DNA of 64,000 nucleotides from JASHPR01 sp963795055 (GTDB taxonomy: Bacteria; Actinomycetota; Actinomycetes; Streptosporangiales; Streptosporangiaceae). A model generated the notes under the pieces. That model was not told the DNA's origin, made no database searches, and saw only the letters and a program-made list of their open reading frames with translations. The stretch covers positions 1 through 64,000 of the forward strand of contig CAWCGJ010000034.1 in the NCBI GenBank assembly GCA_963795055.1, read 5' to 3'. The first letter of the stretch is position 1, and each line of letters begins with the position of its first letter. This document shows positions 49,973 through 59,341 of this stretch, one piece after another. The translations under genes and the position numbers were made by a program.

Positions 49973-50966
49973 CTGCGCCCCAGGTCGCGAAGGCCATGCC
50001 GACCCCGGTTCCGGCCGGGGACCGGTAGGCGGGGATGTAGTCGACGAGGTCGAAGGCCAGGCCGCCGAGGGCGCCCCCGGCGGTGATCCAGTTGAGCGTC
50101 TCCGACGTGCCGGAGCGCATCAGCTGGACCGGGATCTGCTCGAAGACCCCTGCGTCGCCGCTGTCCAGGCCGGCCAGCACGCGGCGATCGAGGTCCTCGA
50201 TGACCACGAAGTGGCTGAGCCCGCCGCTGGCGAAGATCGCGACCCGCGCGGCCGGCACCCAGGACTCGATCCCCGCGCGCAGGGCCTGGCCCAGCCGCCA
50301 GCACCGGCCCGGCGACGGTACGTTCGGCGGGAAGTAGGTGTTGAGCAGCACCGGCACGATCGGGACCGGGTCCGCGAGGCGCAGCCGCCGGCGGACGAAC
50401 GTGAAGGCGTGGCCCAGGCCGCGCCCCGCGGGCTGCTCCGACATCACGGTCAGGTCGAACTCCCGCCCGGTCAGGACGCGGGCCAGGTGCTCGCCGAGGT
50501 CGGCGGCGACGGGGTAGCGGTCGGGCACGTCGGCGTGAGCGGCCCAGCCGGCCGCCCGGATGTCCGGAGGGGTCTGGGCCAGGCGCTCGGCGTCCGGGGG
50601 CAGGTCCCACAGGGATTCCCCGGTGAAGAGCCCGATCGCGGGTATGCCGTCCGCGCCGAACAACTCGTGCTGGTCGTCACCGACAATGACCACGACGTCG
50701 GGCTCGGCCGCGCCCAGCCGCTGCGCCAGAACCTCGACCGCGGCCTGGGCGCGGTCGAACTTGCTGCGCCAGACCGAGGACTGCACCTCGCCGGCCAGGC
50801 CCGGGTCGGCGGCGGCCAGCAGCTCGTCGTAGGTGTGATAGCGGCCGTCGGGCCCGAGCAGCCGCGGGTTGCGCTGGTCGCGGGCGGCGTGCTCGGTCCA
50901 GTAGTCCGCCGAGGTGCTCAGCTGCGGCGTGTGCGACGACGCCAGCCCGAGCGTGAGCTCAGCCAT
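49959..50966 (-). CDS. LigB-type class III extradiol dioxygenase-like protein
   Basis: A 335-aa protein with the LigB (protocatechuate 4,5-dioxygenase catalytic subunit) fold. Expected features are the early His (LASSHTPQLST), VIVGDDQHELFGADG with an acid/His pair, and ASGGLSHFVVIEDL with the late catalytic His. Class III extradiol enzymes open catechol-type rings using Fe(II). The C-terminal helices (TAGGALGGLAFDLVDYIPAY) match LigB relatives. Directly upstream of and overlapping the MetE-like gene by 14 nt, suggesting one pathway, perhaps an aromatic or ether compound. Not assigned further. Confidence 0.85.
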   Translation of the reverse strand: MAELTLGLASSHTPQLSTSADYWTEHAARDQRNPRLLGPDGRYHTYDELLAAADPGLAGEVQSSVWRSKFDRAQAAVEVLAQRLGAAEPDVVVIVGDDQHELFGADGIPAIGLFTGESLWDLPPDAERLAQTPPDIRAAGWAAHADVPDRYPVAADLGEHLARVLTGREFDLTVMSEQPAGRGLGHAFTFVRRRLRLADPVPIVPVLLNTYFPPNVPSPGRCWRLGQALRAGIESWVPAARVAIFASGGLSHFVVIEDLDRRVLAGLDSGDAGVFEQIPVQLMRSGTSETLNWITAGGALGGLAFDLVDYIPAYRSPAGTGVGMAFATWGADGGQ

Positions 50967-51179
50967 CGGACCTTGTCACCTGGGCTTCGATGATCATTAC
51001 CGTCTATCGTGGCTGCTTCCCCGCGGATCGTCCACATGGCTTCCGCATAGCGGAATCAGAGCTGACCTGACCGTGTGTGGCCCGCGCCCGGGTATAGGGG
51101 CATCAGGTCCATCCGCGGTGGCTGAGGACGAAGACGGTGGCCAGGACGCGGGTGGCGCCGAGTCGAGAGGAGGATCCAC

Positions 51180-51599
51180 GTGAGCAATGACGACTTCCCC
51201 GATCCGCGGAGCGGGTTCGTGGTCACTCATTTCCTGGTGGTCTCCGACCAGGACCGGTCCCGCGAGTTTTATCGCACGGTGTTCGGCGCGAAGGTCGTGC
51301 TGGAACGAGACCCGGTCATCATGCGGATGGCTAATAGCTGGCTCATCCTCAACGCGGGCGGCGGCCCGACCGATGACAAGCCGACGGTGACGCTCGCGCC
51401 GCCTGCCGACCCGGACCGGGCCAGCGCGTTCCTCAACCTCAGGGTCGCGGACATCGCTGCGTGCTACGCCCAGTGGTCGGCGCGCGGCGCCGAGTTCCTC
51501 ACCGAGCCGAAGGATCACGGCCGGGAAATCCGCGCGTATATCCGCGACCCGGATGGCCATCTGATCGAGGTCGGCCAGACGACAGCCAGGCCGGCCTGA
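51180..51599 (+). CDS. VOC (glyoxalase-fold) family protein
   Basis: A 139-aa VOC protein: THFLVVSDQDRSREFYRTVFG opens the first module and REIRAYIRDPDGHLIEVGQT ends the second with the metal-type Glu. His in THFLVV and this Glu could hold a metal, as in glyoxalase/dioxygenase members. GTG start after GAGAGGAGGA. Single-gene unit divergent from the LigB/MetE pair. Substrate unknown. Confidence 0.85.
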   Translation: MSNDDFPDPRSGFVVTHFLVVSDQDRSREFYRTVFGAKVVLERDPVIMRMANSWLILNAGGGPTDDKPTVTLAPPADPDRASAFLNLRVADIAACYAQWSARGAEFLTEPKDHGREIRAYIRDPDGHLIEVGQTTARPA

Positions 51600-51747
51600 G
51601 TTCTTCGATCGAGTGGACGGCGGCGGCACTGCCGCATTGCGGGCACGCCGTTCCTGCCTGGCCGTTCGTCACCGCCCTATTGTGCCCTCCCGCGGCCCGC
51701 CGGGGAAGGCGGGGCAGGAGCCGACCGGAGTTGCGTAAGTTGACGGT

Positions 51748-52302
51748 ATGACCAGCGACCCAGGCACGACTCCCGGCCACCTCGATGACCTTGCCACGGT
51801 CCTGCACGCGGCAGGCCCGGACCCCGTATACGCGGAGCACCTCGGCCTCTTCGGCCGCTTCATCGGGGCCTGGGATGTCGAATGGCAGGGCACGGACCGC
51901 AACGGGACGCCCGCGACCATGACCGGCGAGCTGCACTTCGGGTGGGTCCTGGGCGGCCGCGCGATCCAGGACGTGTGGCGGGTGCCGGCGTCCGGGACGC
52001 CCGCGGCCACCGTGCGGCCGTTCTACGGGACGACCCTGCGCTTCTACGATCCGTCGATCGCGGCGTGGCGGTCGACCTGGATCGACCCTCTCAACGGGCG
52101 GGTCCGCCAGTTCATCGGCCGTCCCGACGGCGCCGACATCGTCCTGGACGGAATCGGCGACGATCCGCCCGAGCGCTGGTGCTTCCGCGACATCACGGCG
52201 GACAGTTTCCGCTGGACGGGCGAGGTGTCCGACGACGGCCGCCGGACGTGGCGCCTCGACGAGCAGATGTTCATCCGCCGGCGGACCCGGCCCGGCGCGT
52301 GA
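51748..52302 (+). CDS. hypothetical lipocalin-like (DUF1579-like) protein
   Basis: A 184-aa cytosolic protein that looks like a small beta-barrel: FIGAWDVEWQGTDRNG, ELHFGWVLGGRAIQDVWRVP, TTLRFYDPSIAAWRSTWIDP, RWCFRDITADSFRWTGEVS and WRLDEQMFIRRR. Alternating aromatic residues and the G-x-W near the start resemble DUF1579/lipocalin-like proteins that carry or sense small ligands. The ATG at 51748 lies in an acceptable context. No partner gene. Confidence 0.75.
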   Translation: MTSDPGTTPGHLDDLATVLHAAGPDPVYAEHLGLFGRFIGAWDVEWQGTDRNGTPATMTGELHFGWVLGGRAIQDVWRVPASGTPAATVRPFYGTTLRFYDPSIAAWRSTWIDPLNGRVRQFIGRPDGADIVLDGIGDDPPERWCFRDITADSFRWTGEVSDDGRRTWRLDEQMFIRRRTRPGA

Positions 52303-52309
52303 TCGGCGG

Positions 52310-52708
52310 TCAGCTCCAGGTCGGGCCCTGGCCGCCCTGGCTTGGCGCGCCCGGGTAGTACTCCGCCTTCCAGGTGGTGGTGCCCGGCGCCGGGTCCGTG
52401 TCGTCCTTCTTCAGCACGGTCATCCAGACCTTGGCGGCCGATATGACGATCGTGATCTCTTCCTCCGGCTTGAACTCCTGCGGCGGGGTGACGTAGACGG
52501 TCACGTCGGCCACGCCGTCGAAACTCACGGAGTCGACCGTCTGCGTGTCGAAGATGTTCACCATGCCTCCGCTGTTCTGGGTGGCGTAGCCGGTGATGGT
52601 GACGGATTCGTCCTTCTCGAAGCCGGTGAGCAGCACGCTGAGCGCGAGCTTCACGCCGCCGGTGCCGTTCGGCTGCTGCTCGATCTTGTCGACATGGGGG
52701 AGAACCAT
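52310..52708 (-). CDS. hypothetical beta-rich protein
   Basis: A 132-aa protein with no signal peptide, dominated by beta-strand-like stretches (VKLALSVLLTGFEKDESVTITGY, ADVTVYVTPPQEFKPEEEITIVIS) and a Pro/Gly-rich end. It recalls a single immunoglobulin-like or jelly-roll domain, but I do not recognise a family. Base composition is slightly less GC-rich than its neighbours. Convergent with the lipocalin-like gene (7 bp between stops). Strong start context (GGACCC and then ATGG), so I think it is real. Confidence 0.65.
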   Translation of the reverse strand: MVLPHVDKIEQQPNGTGGVKLALSVLLTGFEKDESVTITGYATQNSGGMVNIFDTQTVDSVSFDGVADVTVYVTPPQEFKPEEEITIVISAAKVWMTVLKKDDTDPAPGTTTWKAEYYPGAPSQGGQGPTWS

Positions 52709-52813
52709 CGCTGGGTCCTTTCGAGCGGGCGCGTCCGCTGCGGATGGCGGACTAATAAACAGGAGGGGCCCATCGGGCTTCCAGATACCACCAGGCAGAT
52801 TCGTTAGCTCCGT

Positions 52814-55800
52814 TCAGGCGGGTGAACCGGGGGACAGGCACCGGAGCGCCTCCCGCACTCCGGGCAGGTTGCCCTTGCGCTGGTAGAGGTCGAGAGCCTG
52901 GGCGGCGGCGGCGTGCGCCTCAGGGATGCGGCCGCCCGCGATCAGGACGTGAGCGAGATCGAGCAGGGTGTCGGCGTGGTCGCTGAGCAGGTCGGTCTGC
53001 GCCGCGAGCGCGACCGCCGAGCGGGCGAGTTCGGATGCTGCGCGAGGGCGGCCACGGTCGGCGAGGATCCTGGCCGACAACCCCCGGCCGGCGGCCTGGG
53101 CGGACAGGTCCTCGTCCGCGGCGGCTTCCCGGCTTATGGCGAGCAGGCGGAGGGCTTCGTCGTACCGGTCCTGGCCCTGGGCCGCCATGGCCCGGGCCAG
53201 CTTGGCCGCGGTGGTGGCCAGGTAGCGGCGCTCCCCCATCTGGTCGAGGAACTCGTATTCGCGGCGAAGGTGCGTCTCGGCGGTCGCTGGATCACCCGCG
53301 AGCATGGCGACGAGCGCGGCCAGCTGGGTGATGATCGCGGTCATCGTGGGGCCGAGAGCGTCCAGCGTGCTCTGCGATCGGCTCAGCGCGGCGTGTGCCG
53401 CGGTCATGTCGTCCTGCATCGCGTACAGGCCCGCCGTGTAGCGAAGGATGACGGCCCGGCCGAAGGGCTGGTTGCCGATCTCGTTGAGGTAGTCCTCGCA
53501 TCGCCGGATCCCCTCGGGGGCCGGCGTCGGGCCCCAGAGCGCGGCCGAGGCGAGCCAGCTGAGGATCTCGGCTAGTTCCCTCCGGTCGTTCACGCGGCGC
53601 GCGTAATCGGCCGCGCGCTCCCAGGCGTCCTCGGCGGCGGCTGATCTCGCGTGGTTCCAGTGCAGCGCGGCCTCCAGCTGCAGGATCTGGCAGATGCCCA
53701 GCTCGTCCTGGCTCCGGTCGAACTCGCGCCGCAGTCCGGGCAGCGCGCGGGTGATCTCCGTTTCCGCGTCGTGCGGATCCAGCCGCAGGCCCAGCAGCAA
53801 GGCCTGCACCCGCGCGTGCGCGTACTGGCTTTCGTCCCCGGCGGCGGCCGCGATGCGCTGGGCCTGGTCGAGGGTGCCCTTGGCCTTCTCGAGCTGCCCG
53901 GCCTCCGCCAGCGCCGCCCCCAGGCTGGTGTAGAGCCGCCCGAGAGCCGGGTCGTCGCCGGGGAGCAACGCCGCCGCGCGCTCCAGCAGGTTCACGGCCG
54001 CGAGGTCGTCGCCCCGGTCGTGGGCGGCGCGCCCGGCCGTCTCGAGGTGCCCGGCCGCCCGGAGCGACAGCGCGGCCGACTGCGCCTGCGCGGGCCACAG
54101 CTCATTGCCATAACGGACCGCCTGTTCGAGGTGATAGCCGACGATCTCGGCGAGCCCGGGGACGGGCTCCGGCGTACCGAACTCCAGCCAGTCGGCGAAG
54201 CGCTGGTGCAGTTCGGCGCGAAGCGACTTGGGGATCGCGCGGTAAGCCGCCTGCTGGATGAGGATGTGGCGGAAGCTGTACTGCTCGGCGGGGCTCCGGC
54301 CGGGCCCCTCTTGCACCAGGCCCTTGGCGATGAGGGTCTGCAGGTTGCGGCCGAGCGGGTCGCGGGCCTCGGGCGGGAGCAGTTCCCGGACGGACGGCAG
54401 GTCGAATTCCTTGCCGACGATGGCCGCCCGGGCCAGGACGCTGCCGGCCCCGGGCCCGAGGCGCTGCAGGCGCGCCGCCAGCAGCGCCTGGATCGTGGGC
54501 GGCAGCGCCGGGCGGTCGCTCCCGGCCTGCTCGCTGAGGGAGACGGCCAGCTGCTCGAGGTAGAGCGGGTTGCCGGCCGCGGTGTCCATGAGCCGGGCCC
54601 GGGTGGACGGCGGAAGGCGCTGGCCGGCGATCAGCGTGTCGAGGAGCGAGGCGGCCGGCCCTTCGTCGAGCGGCGGCAGCTCGATGGAAACCGCCCGGTC
54701 CGCCTCGGCTGTCCAGGCGGGGCGCTGTTCCAGCAGTTCCGGGCGGGCGATGCAGACCAGCGCGATCGGTGATCGCCCCGGCTGCAGGGCCAGGGATTCC
54801 ACTAGGTCGAGGAAGGTCGGCTCGGCCCAGTGCAGGTCCTCGAAGACGACCAGCAACGGCCGGGACCGGGCCAGCACCTCCAGGAAGCGGCGGGCCGCCC
54901 AGAAGATCTCGGCCGCGTCGGACCGGCCCTGGTTACCCGGGCCGAGAGCGCGGTGCAGCCGCTCGGCCACGCCCGCCGCGTCCGCGTCACCGCCGAGCAG
55001 GGCCCTGATCCTCTCCGGTGAGTCGTGGCCGCCAGCCGCCTGGTGTACCAGTTCGCGCAGCGGCCAGAACGTGATGCCCTCGCCGTACGGGAGACAGCGG
55101 CCGGTCAGGACGTTCGCCTCGCGGCCGAGACGCTCCGTGCTTTCCTGGACGAGCCGGGTCTTCCCCTGTCCCGCCTCGCCGATCACGCAGACGGTCATCG
55201 TCACCCGCTCGCGGGTGGCCCGGGCGTACACCGCCTGGAGGAGGTGCATTTCCTCGTCGCGGTTCACCAGGGGCGCGTCGAGACGGACGGCCAGCGGGCG
55301 CGCGCCAGCGTGCGCGGACCGCAGCAGGAACCGGTCCGGACCGGCACTGTCGGTTTCGAGGGCGGCCGCGGCCAGCTGCTGGGTCTGCCGGCTGATGAGG
55401 ATCTGGCCGGGCGCGGCGGCCTCCGCCAGGGTCACGGCCCGGGCCCCGACGTCCCCCGCGAATCCGAGCGGACCCGACCCTCCCACCAGCGCCTCGCCGG
55501 TCGCGAGGCCGAAGCGGCACATCAGGCTCGCGCCCTGGCGGCGCCGCAGGGTGTCGGCTTCGGCGGCGAGCGCGTCCCGCGTGGCCAGGCTGGCCTGCGC
55601 CGCCCGCAGCGCATCGTCTTCGTGCAGGCTGGCGACGCCGAACACGCCCATCATCCGCTGGCTGTCGCTGCTGGCCAGCTTGCCCCCGTACCGCTCGAGC
55701 ACCGCGGTCAGGCTCGCGGCCAGGTGCTCGTTCACGACTTCGTGCGCTTCCGGATCCAGGGCCAGGCCGGAGCCGGACGCCATCTGCAGCACGACGCAGA

Positions 55801-56619
55801 GCACGGTCACCGGCCGGCGCGTGAGCGGCGTCCCGCCGGTGCCCGGCCCGGGTGCCGGAGTCCCGGCGGGGGCGGACCCGGGGAGAAGAGCCGCGTCCTG
55901 GCGCAGGATCGCCGCCTCGAGCTCACCCAGGTCCGGGGACGGTTCCAGGCCCAGCTCTTCGGCCAGTGTGCTGCGGAAGTCACGGTAGGCCTCAAGAGCG
56001 TCGGCCTGCCGTCCGCTGCGGTACAGCGCGAGCATGAGCTGCCCGCGCAGGCGCTCGCGCAGCGGATGCTCGCTGACCAGGGCTCGCAGCTCGGCCGCGA
56101 GTTCGCCGGCCGAGCCGAGAGCCAGGCGCGCCTCGGCGCGTTCCTCCAGGCAGGTCAGGTACAGCTCGTCCAGCCTGGTGATCTCGGTCTGCGCGAAGGG
56201 CTCATAACGGAAATCGGCCAGCGGCGGGCCGCGCCACAGCGACAGCGCCTGGTCCAGCATCCCGGCCGCCTGCGCCGCGTGGCCCGCGACGACGGCATCG
56301 CGGCCTTCGGCGATCAGCCGCTCGAACTGCCTGACGTCCAGTTCCGCCGGGAAGATCCGCAGCGAGTAGCCCGGCGCCGCGGTGATGAGCCGCTCGGCGG
56401 AAGCACCCGGCGTAGCCGTGAGATCGCCGCCTGGAGGGCGTTGGCCGCGCTGGGCGGGGCGTCCTCGCCCCAGAGGTCGACCAGGAGCTGCTCGCTCGGC
56501 ACGACCTCGTTGGCGTGCAGCACCAGATCGGCGAGCACGGCGCGCTGCCGCGCGCCGCCGATCGTGATCCGCCGACCAGTGTCCTCGACCTGGAACGGAC
56601 CGAGGAGCCGCACCTGCAT
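52814..56619 (-). pseudogene. SARP/BTAD-cyclase-like-AAA ATPase-TPR regulator with N-terminal frameshift
   Basis: Corrected length is about 1268 aa. Starting at ATG 56619, frame 1 encodes the OmpR-type winged helix (VRLLGPFQVEDTGRRITIGG; ALQAAISRLRRVLP). Within 56392-56412 the frame shifts by -1, and the second frame continues with the BTAD domain (ASAERLITAAPGYSLRI, ALEAYRDFRSTLAEELGLEP). It then reads a cyclase-like domain, an AAA_16 ATPase (GEAGQGKTRLVQES; DLHWAEPTFLDLVE) and a TPR tail to 52814. The cyclase domain has lost both metal aspartates (LCVVLQMAS and SQRMMGVFG), so it cannot make cAMP in the usual way. Frameshift may be mutation, recoding or assembly error. Confidence 0.82.
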
Positions 56620-56675
56620 CCGCGCTCCCCAGAGGTGTCAGCGGACTGTCAGCACCCAGCCCTCATTGTCGAACC

Positions 56676-57311
56676 ATGCAGCAAGCAAGGCAATCACAGA
56701 CAGCTACCGCACCCGCGCTCACCCCCGATCCGGCCGACCTGGTGGACCGGATCCGGGCCGGGGACGAGTCGGCCTGGCGCGAGCTGAGCGATCAGTACGA
56801 GCCGCTGCTGCGGTGGCTGGCCCGCCAGCACGGCCTGTCGGCCGAAGACGCGGCCGATGTCATCCAGCTCACCTGGCTGCGCTGCCTCGAGCACCTCGAC
56901 CAGCTGGCTCACAAGGACCGGCTCGGTAGCTGGCTGGCCACCATCTGCCGCCGGGAGTGCATGCGGCTGGCGACCAACGGGCGCCGGGAGGTCCCGCTGA
57001 GCGAGCCGGACATGGCACCGCTGATGGCCGGCCAGGGCAGGCAGTGGGACCCGTGCGACGAGGTCCTGCGCGGTGACGAGCGCCGCCGCCTCTACAGCGC
57101 TATCATGGCCCTGCCCGAGCGCCAGCGGATGGTGGTCGTCGAGGTGCTGACGCGGGAGGAGCGGAGCTACCTCGACCTCTCCCATCGCCTCGGCCTCCCG
57201 GTGGGGAGCATAGGGCCGACGCGGCAGCGGGCCCTCACCCGGCTGCGGCGCGATCCCCGGCTGGCCGGCCTGTCGTCCGCGACCCCGGACCGTGAGCTGC
57301 TGAGCGCGTGA
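56676..57311 (+). CDS. ECF-type RNA polymerase sigma factor
   Basis: A 211-aa ECF sigma factor divergent from the broken SARP gene (57 bp apart). Region 2 shows SAWRELSDQYEPLLRWLARQ, AADVIQLTWLRCLEHLDQL and WLATICRREC, and region 4 ALPERQRMVVVEVLTREERS and then GSIGPTRQRALTRLRRD. Of the sigma factors this resembles those without a canonical anti-sigma gene. No anti-sigma-like gene adjoins. ATG at 56676; upstream sequence is short. Target promoters unknown. Confidence 0.9.
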   Translation: MQQARQSQTATAPALTPDPADLVDRIRAGDESAWRELSDQYEPLLRWLARQHGLSAEDAADVIQLTWLRCLEHLDQLAHKDRLGSWLATICRRECMRLATNGRREVPLSEPDMAPLMAGQGRQWDPCDEVLRGDERRRLYSAIMALPERQRMVVVEVLTREERSYLDLSHRLGLPVGSIGPTRQRALTRLRRDPRLAGLSSATPDRELLSA

Positions 57312-57340
57312 CCTCCGGCCGGCCCGTCCGTTCCGCGCCT

Positions 57341-57386
57341 TGACTTTGCATGGCAAAGTCAGCTAGCTTTGTAACGCAAAGCTAGC
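57341..57386 (+). promoter_or_regulatory. two adjacent palindromic operators overlapping a promoter
   Basis: First palindrome 57341-57361: arms TGACTTTGC / GCAAAGTCA with a 3-nt gap. Second 57362-57386: arms GCTAGCTTTG / CAAAGCTAGC with a 5-nt gap. Both share the core CTTTG...CAAAG at 21-23 bp spacing (two helical turns). A -35 TTGACT (57340) and -10 TAGCTT (57364), 18 nt apart, lie inside them. The wHTH encoded at 58052 is the natural candidate repressor. Confidence 0.75.
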
Positions 57387-57398
57387 GAAGGGGCTGTG

Positions 57399-58055
57399 AT
57401 GAGCCGGGGAGTCGCCATGCAGGACAGCGCGGACGCCGATGAGGGAACGGGCATGGACATCCAGGACGCGGCGGCCATCATGCAGGAGGCCCGCGAGCGG
57501 GCCGAGCATGAACTGCGCGTCAGTTTCCGGCTGCTGTTCGCCACCTACGGACTGCTGTACCTCATCGGCTACGGCACGGTATGGCTGTCGGTGCGCGGGC
57601 AGCGGCCGTATCACGGGCCGGGCAGCGCGGCGCTGGTCGTACTGACCCTGCTCGCCGCGGCGGCCGTGGTCGTCACGGTGGTGGTCGTGGGCCGGGCGTT
57701 CAGCGGCGTCGGTGGCTGGTCCGCGCGGCAGCGGCGCGTCGCCCTGCTGTCCTACGTGATCGCGATCGTGGGGGTGTACCTGCTGGAGGACGCGCTCTTC
57801 CAGGCCGGCGCCAGCTGGTCGGTGCTCGGCGTGTACGGGGCGACCGCCCCCATGCTGGTCACCGGGATGGCCTACGCCTTCAGCTCCGCCTTCGTGGCGA
57901 ACTGGTCGGTGTTCGGCCTGGGCATCTGGCTGATCATCGTGGCGGGCACCAGCGCGTTTGCCGGGCCGGTGGGGGTATGGGCCGTGGGCGCGCTGGCCGC
58001 GGGCCTGGCGTTCCTGCTGGTGGCGGCCGTCCGGCCGGGACTGCGCCGTTCATGA
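57399..58055 (+). CDS. integral membrane protein paired with a wHTH regulator
   Basis: A 218-aa membrane protein with about six helices. A cytosolic acidic/coiled N-terminus of about 45 residues (DIQDAAAIMQEARERAEHEL) precedes the first helix (FATYGLLYLIGYGTVWLS). Two later segments (GATAPMLVTGMAYAFSSAFV, WAVGALAAGLAFLLVAAV) are typical of small membrane partners of winged-helix regulators. It overlaps the regulator by ATGA, so they are translated together. ATG at 57399 after GAAGGGG. Probably a sensor or effector controlled by the operators upstream. I do not recognise a substrate. Confidence 0.78.
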   Translation: MSRGVAMQDSADADEGTGMDIQDAAAIMQEARERAEHELRVSFRLLFATYGLLYLIGYGTVWLSVRGQRPYHGPGSAALVVLTLLAAAAVVVTVVVVGRAFSGVGGWSARQRRVALLSYVIAIVGVYLLEDALFQAGASWSVLGVYGATAPMLVTGMAYAFSSAFVANWSVFGLGIWLIIVAGTSAFAGPVGVWAVGALAAGLAFLLVAAVRPGLRRS

Positions 58056-58381
58056 GCCAGGATGAACTCGACCCGGTCATCCACGTGCCCGCGCGGCTGC
58101 GCATCATGGTCAGCCTGGCCACCCTGCCCGAGGGAGACGACCTGTCCTTCACCAGGCTGCAGGACCTGATCGGGCTGACGCCGGGCAACCTGATCACGCA
58201 CCTGCGCAAGCTGCAGGACGCGGGGTACGTGCGGACCGAGAAGTCCGGCAGCGGCGTCACCGCGCGGACGGGGGTGTCGCTCACCGCCGAGGGCCGGGCC
58301 GCGCTGGACCGCTACACCGCGGTGCTGCGGCAACTGCTGGATACGGTCGAGCCGGTGCCGCCGCGGCCGGCCGGCGGCTGA
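58052..58381 (+). CDS. winged-helix transcriptional regulator (PF13601-type)
   Basis: A 109-aa single-domain winged helix of the HTH_34 type: PARLRIMVSLATLPEGDDLSF, FTRLQDLIGLTPGNLITHLRKL (helix-turn-helix), and SGSGVTARTGVSLTAEGRAAL for the wing. It starts within the stop of the membrane protein gene and likely represses the pair through the two palindromes at 57341-57386. Ligand unknown. Next gene is convergent (6 bp between stops). Confidence 0.9.
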   Translation: MSQDELDPVIHVPARLRIMVSLATLPEGDDLSFTRLQDLIGLTPGNLITHLRKLQDAGYVRTEKSGSGVTARTGVSLTAEGRAALDRYTAVLRQLLDTVEPVPPRPAGG

Positions 58382-58387
58382 CCGCCG

Positions 58388-58882
58388 TCACAGCAGCACC
58401 AGGCGGTGCCGCGCCGATCCGTATCCCTCGCCGGCGGCCTCGACCAGCAGGCGCAGCGCCCGGGTGGCCGCCTCGCGGTCGGCGGGGGCCAGGTGGCCCA
58501 TGATCCGCGACAGCTCGTCGCGCCGCCACTGGAGCACCCGCGCCACCAGATCCTCCCCGGAGGGCGTGAGCGCGAGCGTCACGACGCCGCGGTGGCACGG
58601 ATCACGGCCGCGCGTGACGTGCCCGGAGGTGACCAGCCGGTCCGCGAGCCGGGTCACCGTCGACGCCTCCAGGCCCAGCGCCCGGGCGACGCGCCCGGAC
58701 CAGGCGCGCCCGAGGTCGGCCAGCACCGCGAGCACCCGGAACTGCGGCAGCGACACCTCCCCGCCCAGCGCGTCCAGGCTCCGCAGGGCCACCCCGGCCA
58801 GAACCCAGGTGGCCGCCTGCAGCGTCTCCACCATCGCCGCATCGGGCCCGGCCGGGACGTCGCCGATTGCTGGCTTTGCCAT
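58388..58882 (-). CDS. MarR family transcriptional regulator
   Basis: A 164-aa MarR protein: LPQFRVLAVLADLGRAWSGR leads into the winged helix (RALGLEASTVTRLADRLVTS) and RGRDPCHRGVVTLALTPSGE forms the wing. The helical dimer domain ends with LRLLVEAAGEGYG. The ATG at 58882 has no ribosome site but lies next to a TAGT/ACTA palindrome and a TTGACT-like box, so its mRNA may be leaderless and self-controlled. No divergent target operon other than the 108-aa gene at 59004. Confidence 0.9.
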   Translation of the reverse strand: MAKPAIGDVPAGPDAAMVETLQAATWVLAGVALRSLDALGGEVSLPQFRVLAVLADLGRAWSGRVARALGLEASTVTRLADRLVTSGHVTRGRDPCHRGVVTLALTPSGEDLVARVLQWRRDELSRIMGHLAPADREAATRALRLLVEAAGEGYGSARHRLVLL

Positions 58883-58891
58883 AGTCAACTA
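58882..58891. promoter_or_regulatory. palindrome TAGTCAACTA at the MarR start
   Basis: A TAGT-CA-ACTA half-palindrome overlaps the first base of the MarR start codon, in an AT-rich stretch that continues as TTGTAATAAG. This is typical of a MarR self-operator, and it also faces the 59004 gene. Confidence 0.4.
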
Positions 58892-59003
58892 TTGTAATAA
58901 GCAACACTTGCCAAGCCTAGAAGTGCCGCTAGGTCCCAGCAGGGCGCGGGTCCCCGGCGTCGACCGCAGGCCAGACGTGCCCGGGTCGCGGAGGCGTAGC
59001 GGA

Positions 59004-59330
59004 ATGCAGCGGTACCGGTACCGGGCCCTGGTCGAATTCGATCAGCCCGCGGGCGGTCCCGGCAGGCCGTACCCCAGCGGAACGCACGCCCTCATGGTGC
59101 ACGCCCGGCGCCTCGGCGAGCCGTCGGGGCACAAGTACTTCCCGGCCACGATGGTCTGGGACGATCAGCAGCCGCCGCAGCCCGGTGACCACATCGTGGT
59201 GACGATCACCGTGACCGACGACGACGCGCCGTCTTACTTCGCCCCGGGCCAGCCGTTCACGATCTGGGGCGACGCCGCCGGCCGCGGCATCATCTCCCGC
59301 CGCCTGCTCACCGACCCGGATCCCGGCTAG
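59004..59330 (+). CDS. small conserved-looking hypothetical beta-barrel-like protein
   Basis: A 108-aa protein, ATG behind GGAGG. The layout (MQRYRYRALVEFDQP, THALMVHARRL, YFPATMVWDDQQPPQPGDHIV and then VTITVTDDDAPSYFAPGQPF, FTIWGDAAGRGIISRR) recalls a small EF-Tu-like beta-barrel, since phrases such as PGQPFTIW resemble domain-II proteins, but I do not assign it. Cytosolic, basic. Divergent from MarR across about 120 bp. Confidence 0.65.
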   Translation: MQRYRYRALVEFDQPAGGPGRPYPSGTHALMVHARRLGEPSGHKYFPATMVWDDQQPPQPGDHIVVTITVTDDDAPSYFAPGQPFTIWGDAAGRGIISRRLLTDPDPG

Positions 59331-59341
59331 CGCTGCCGACG

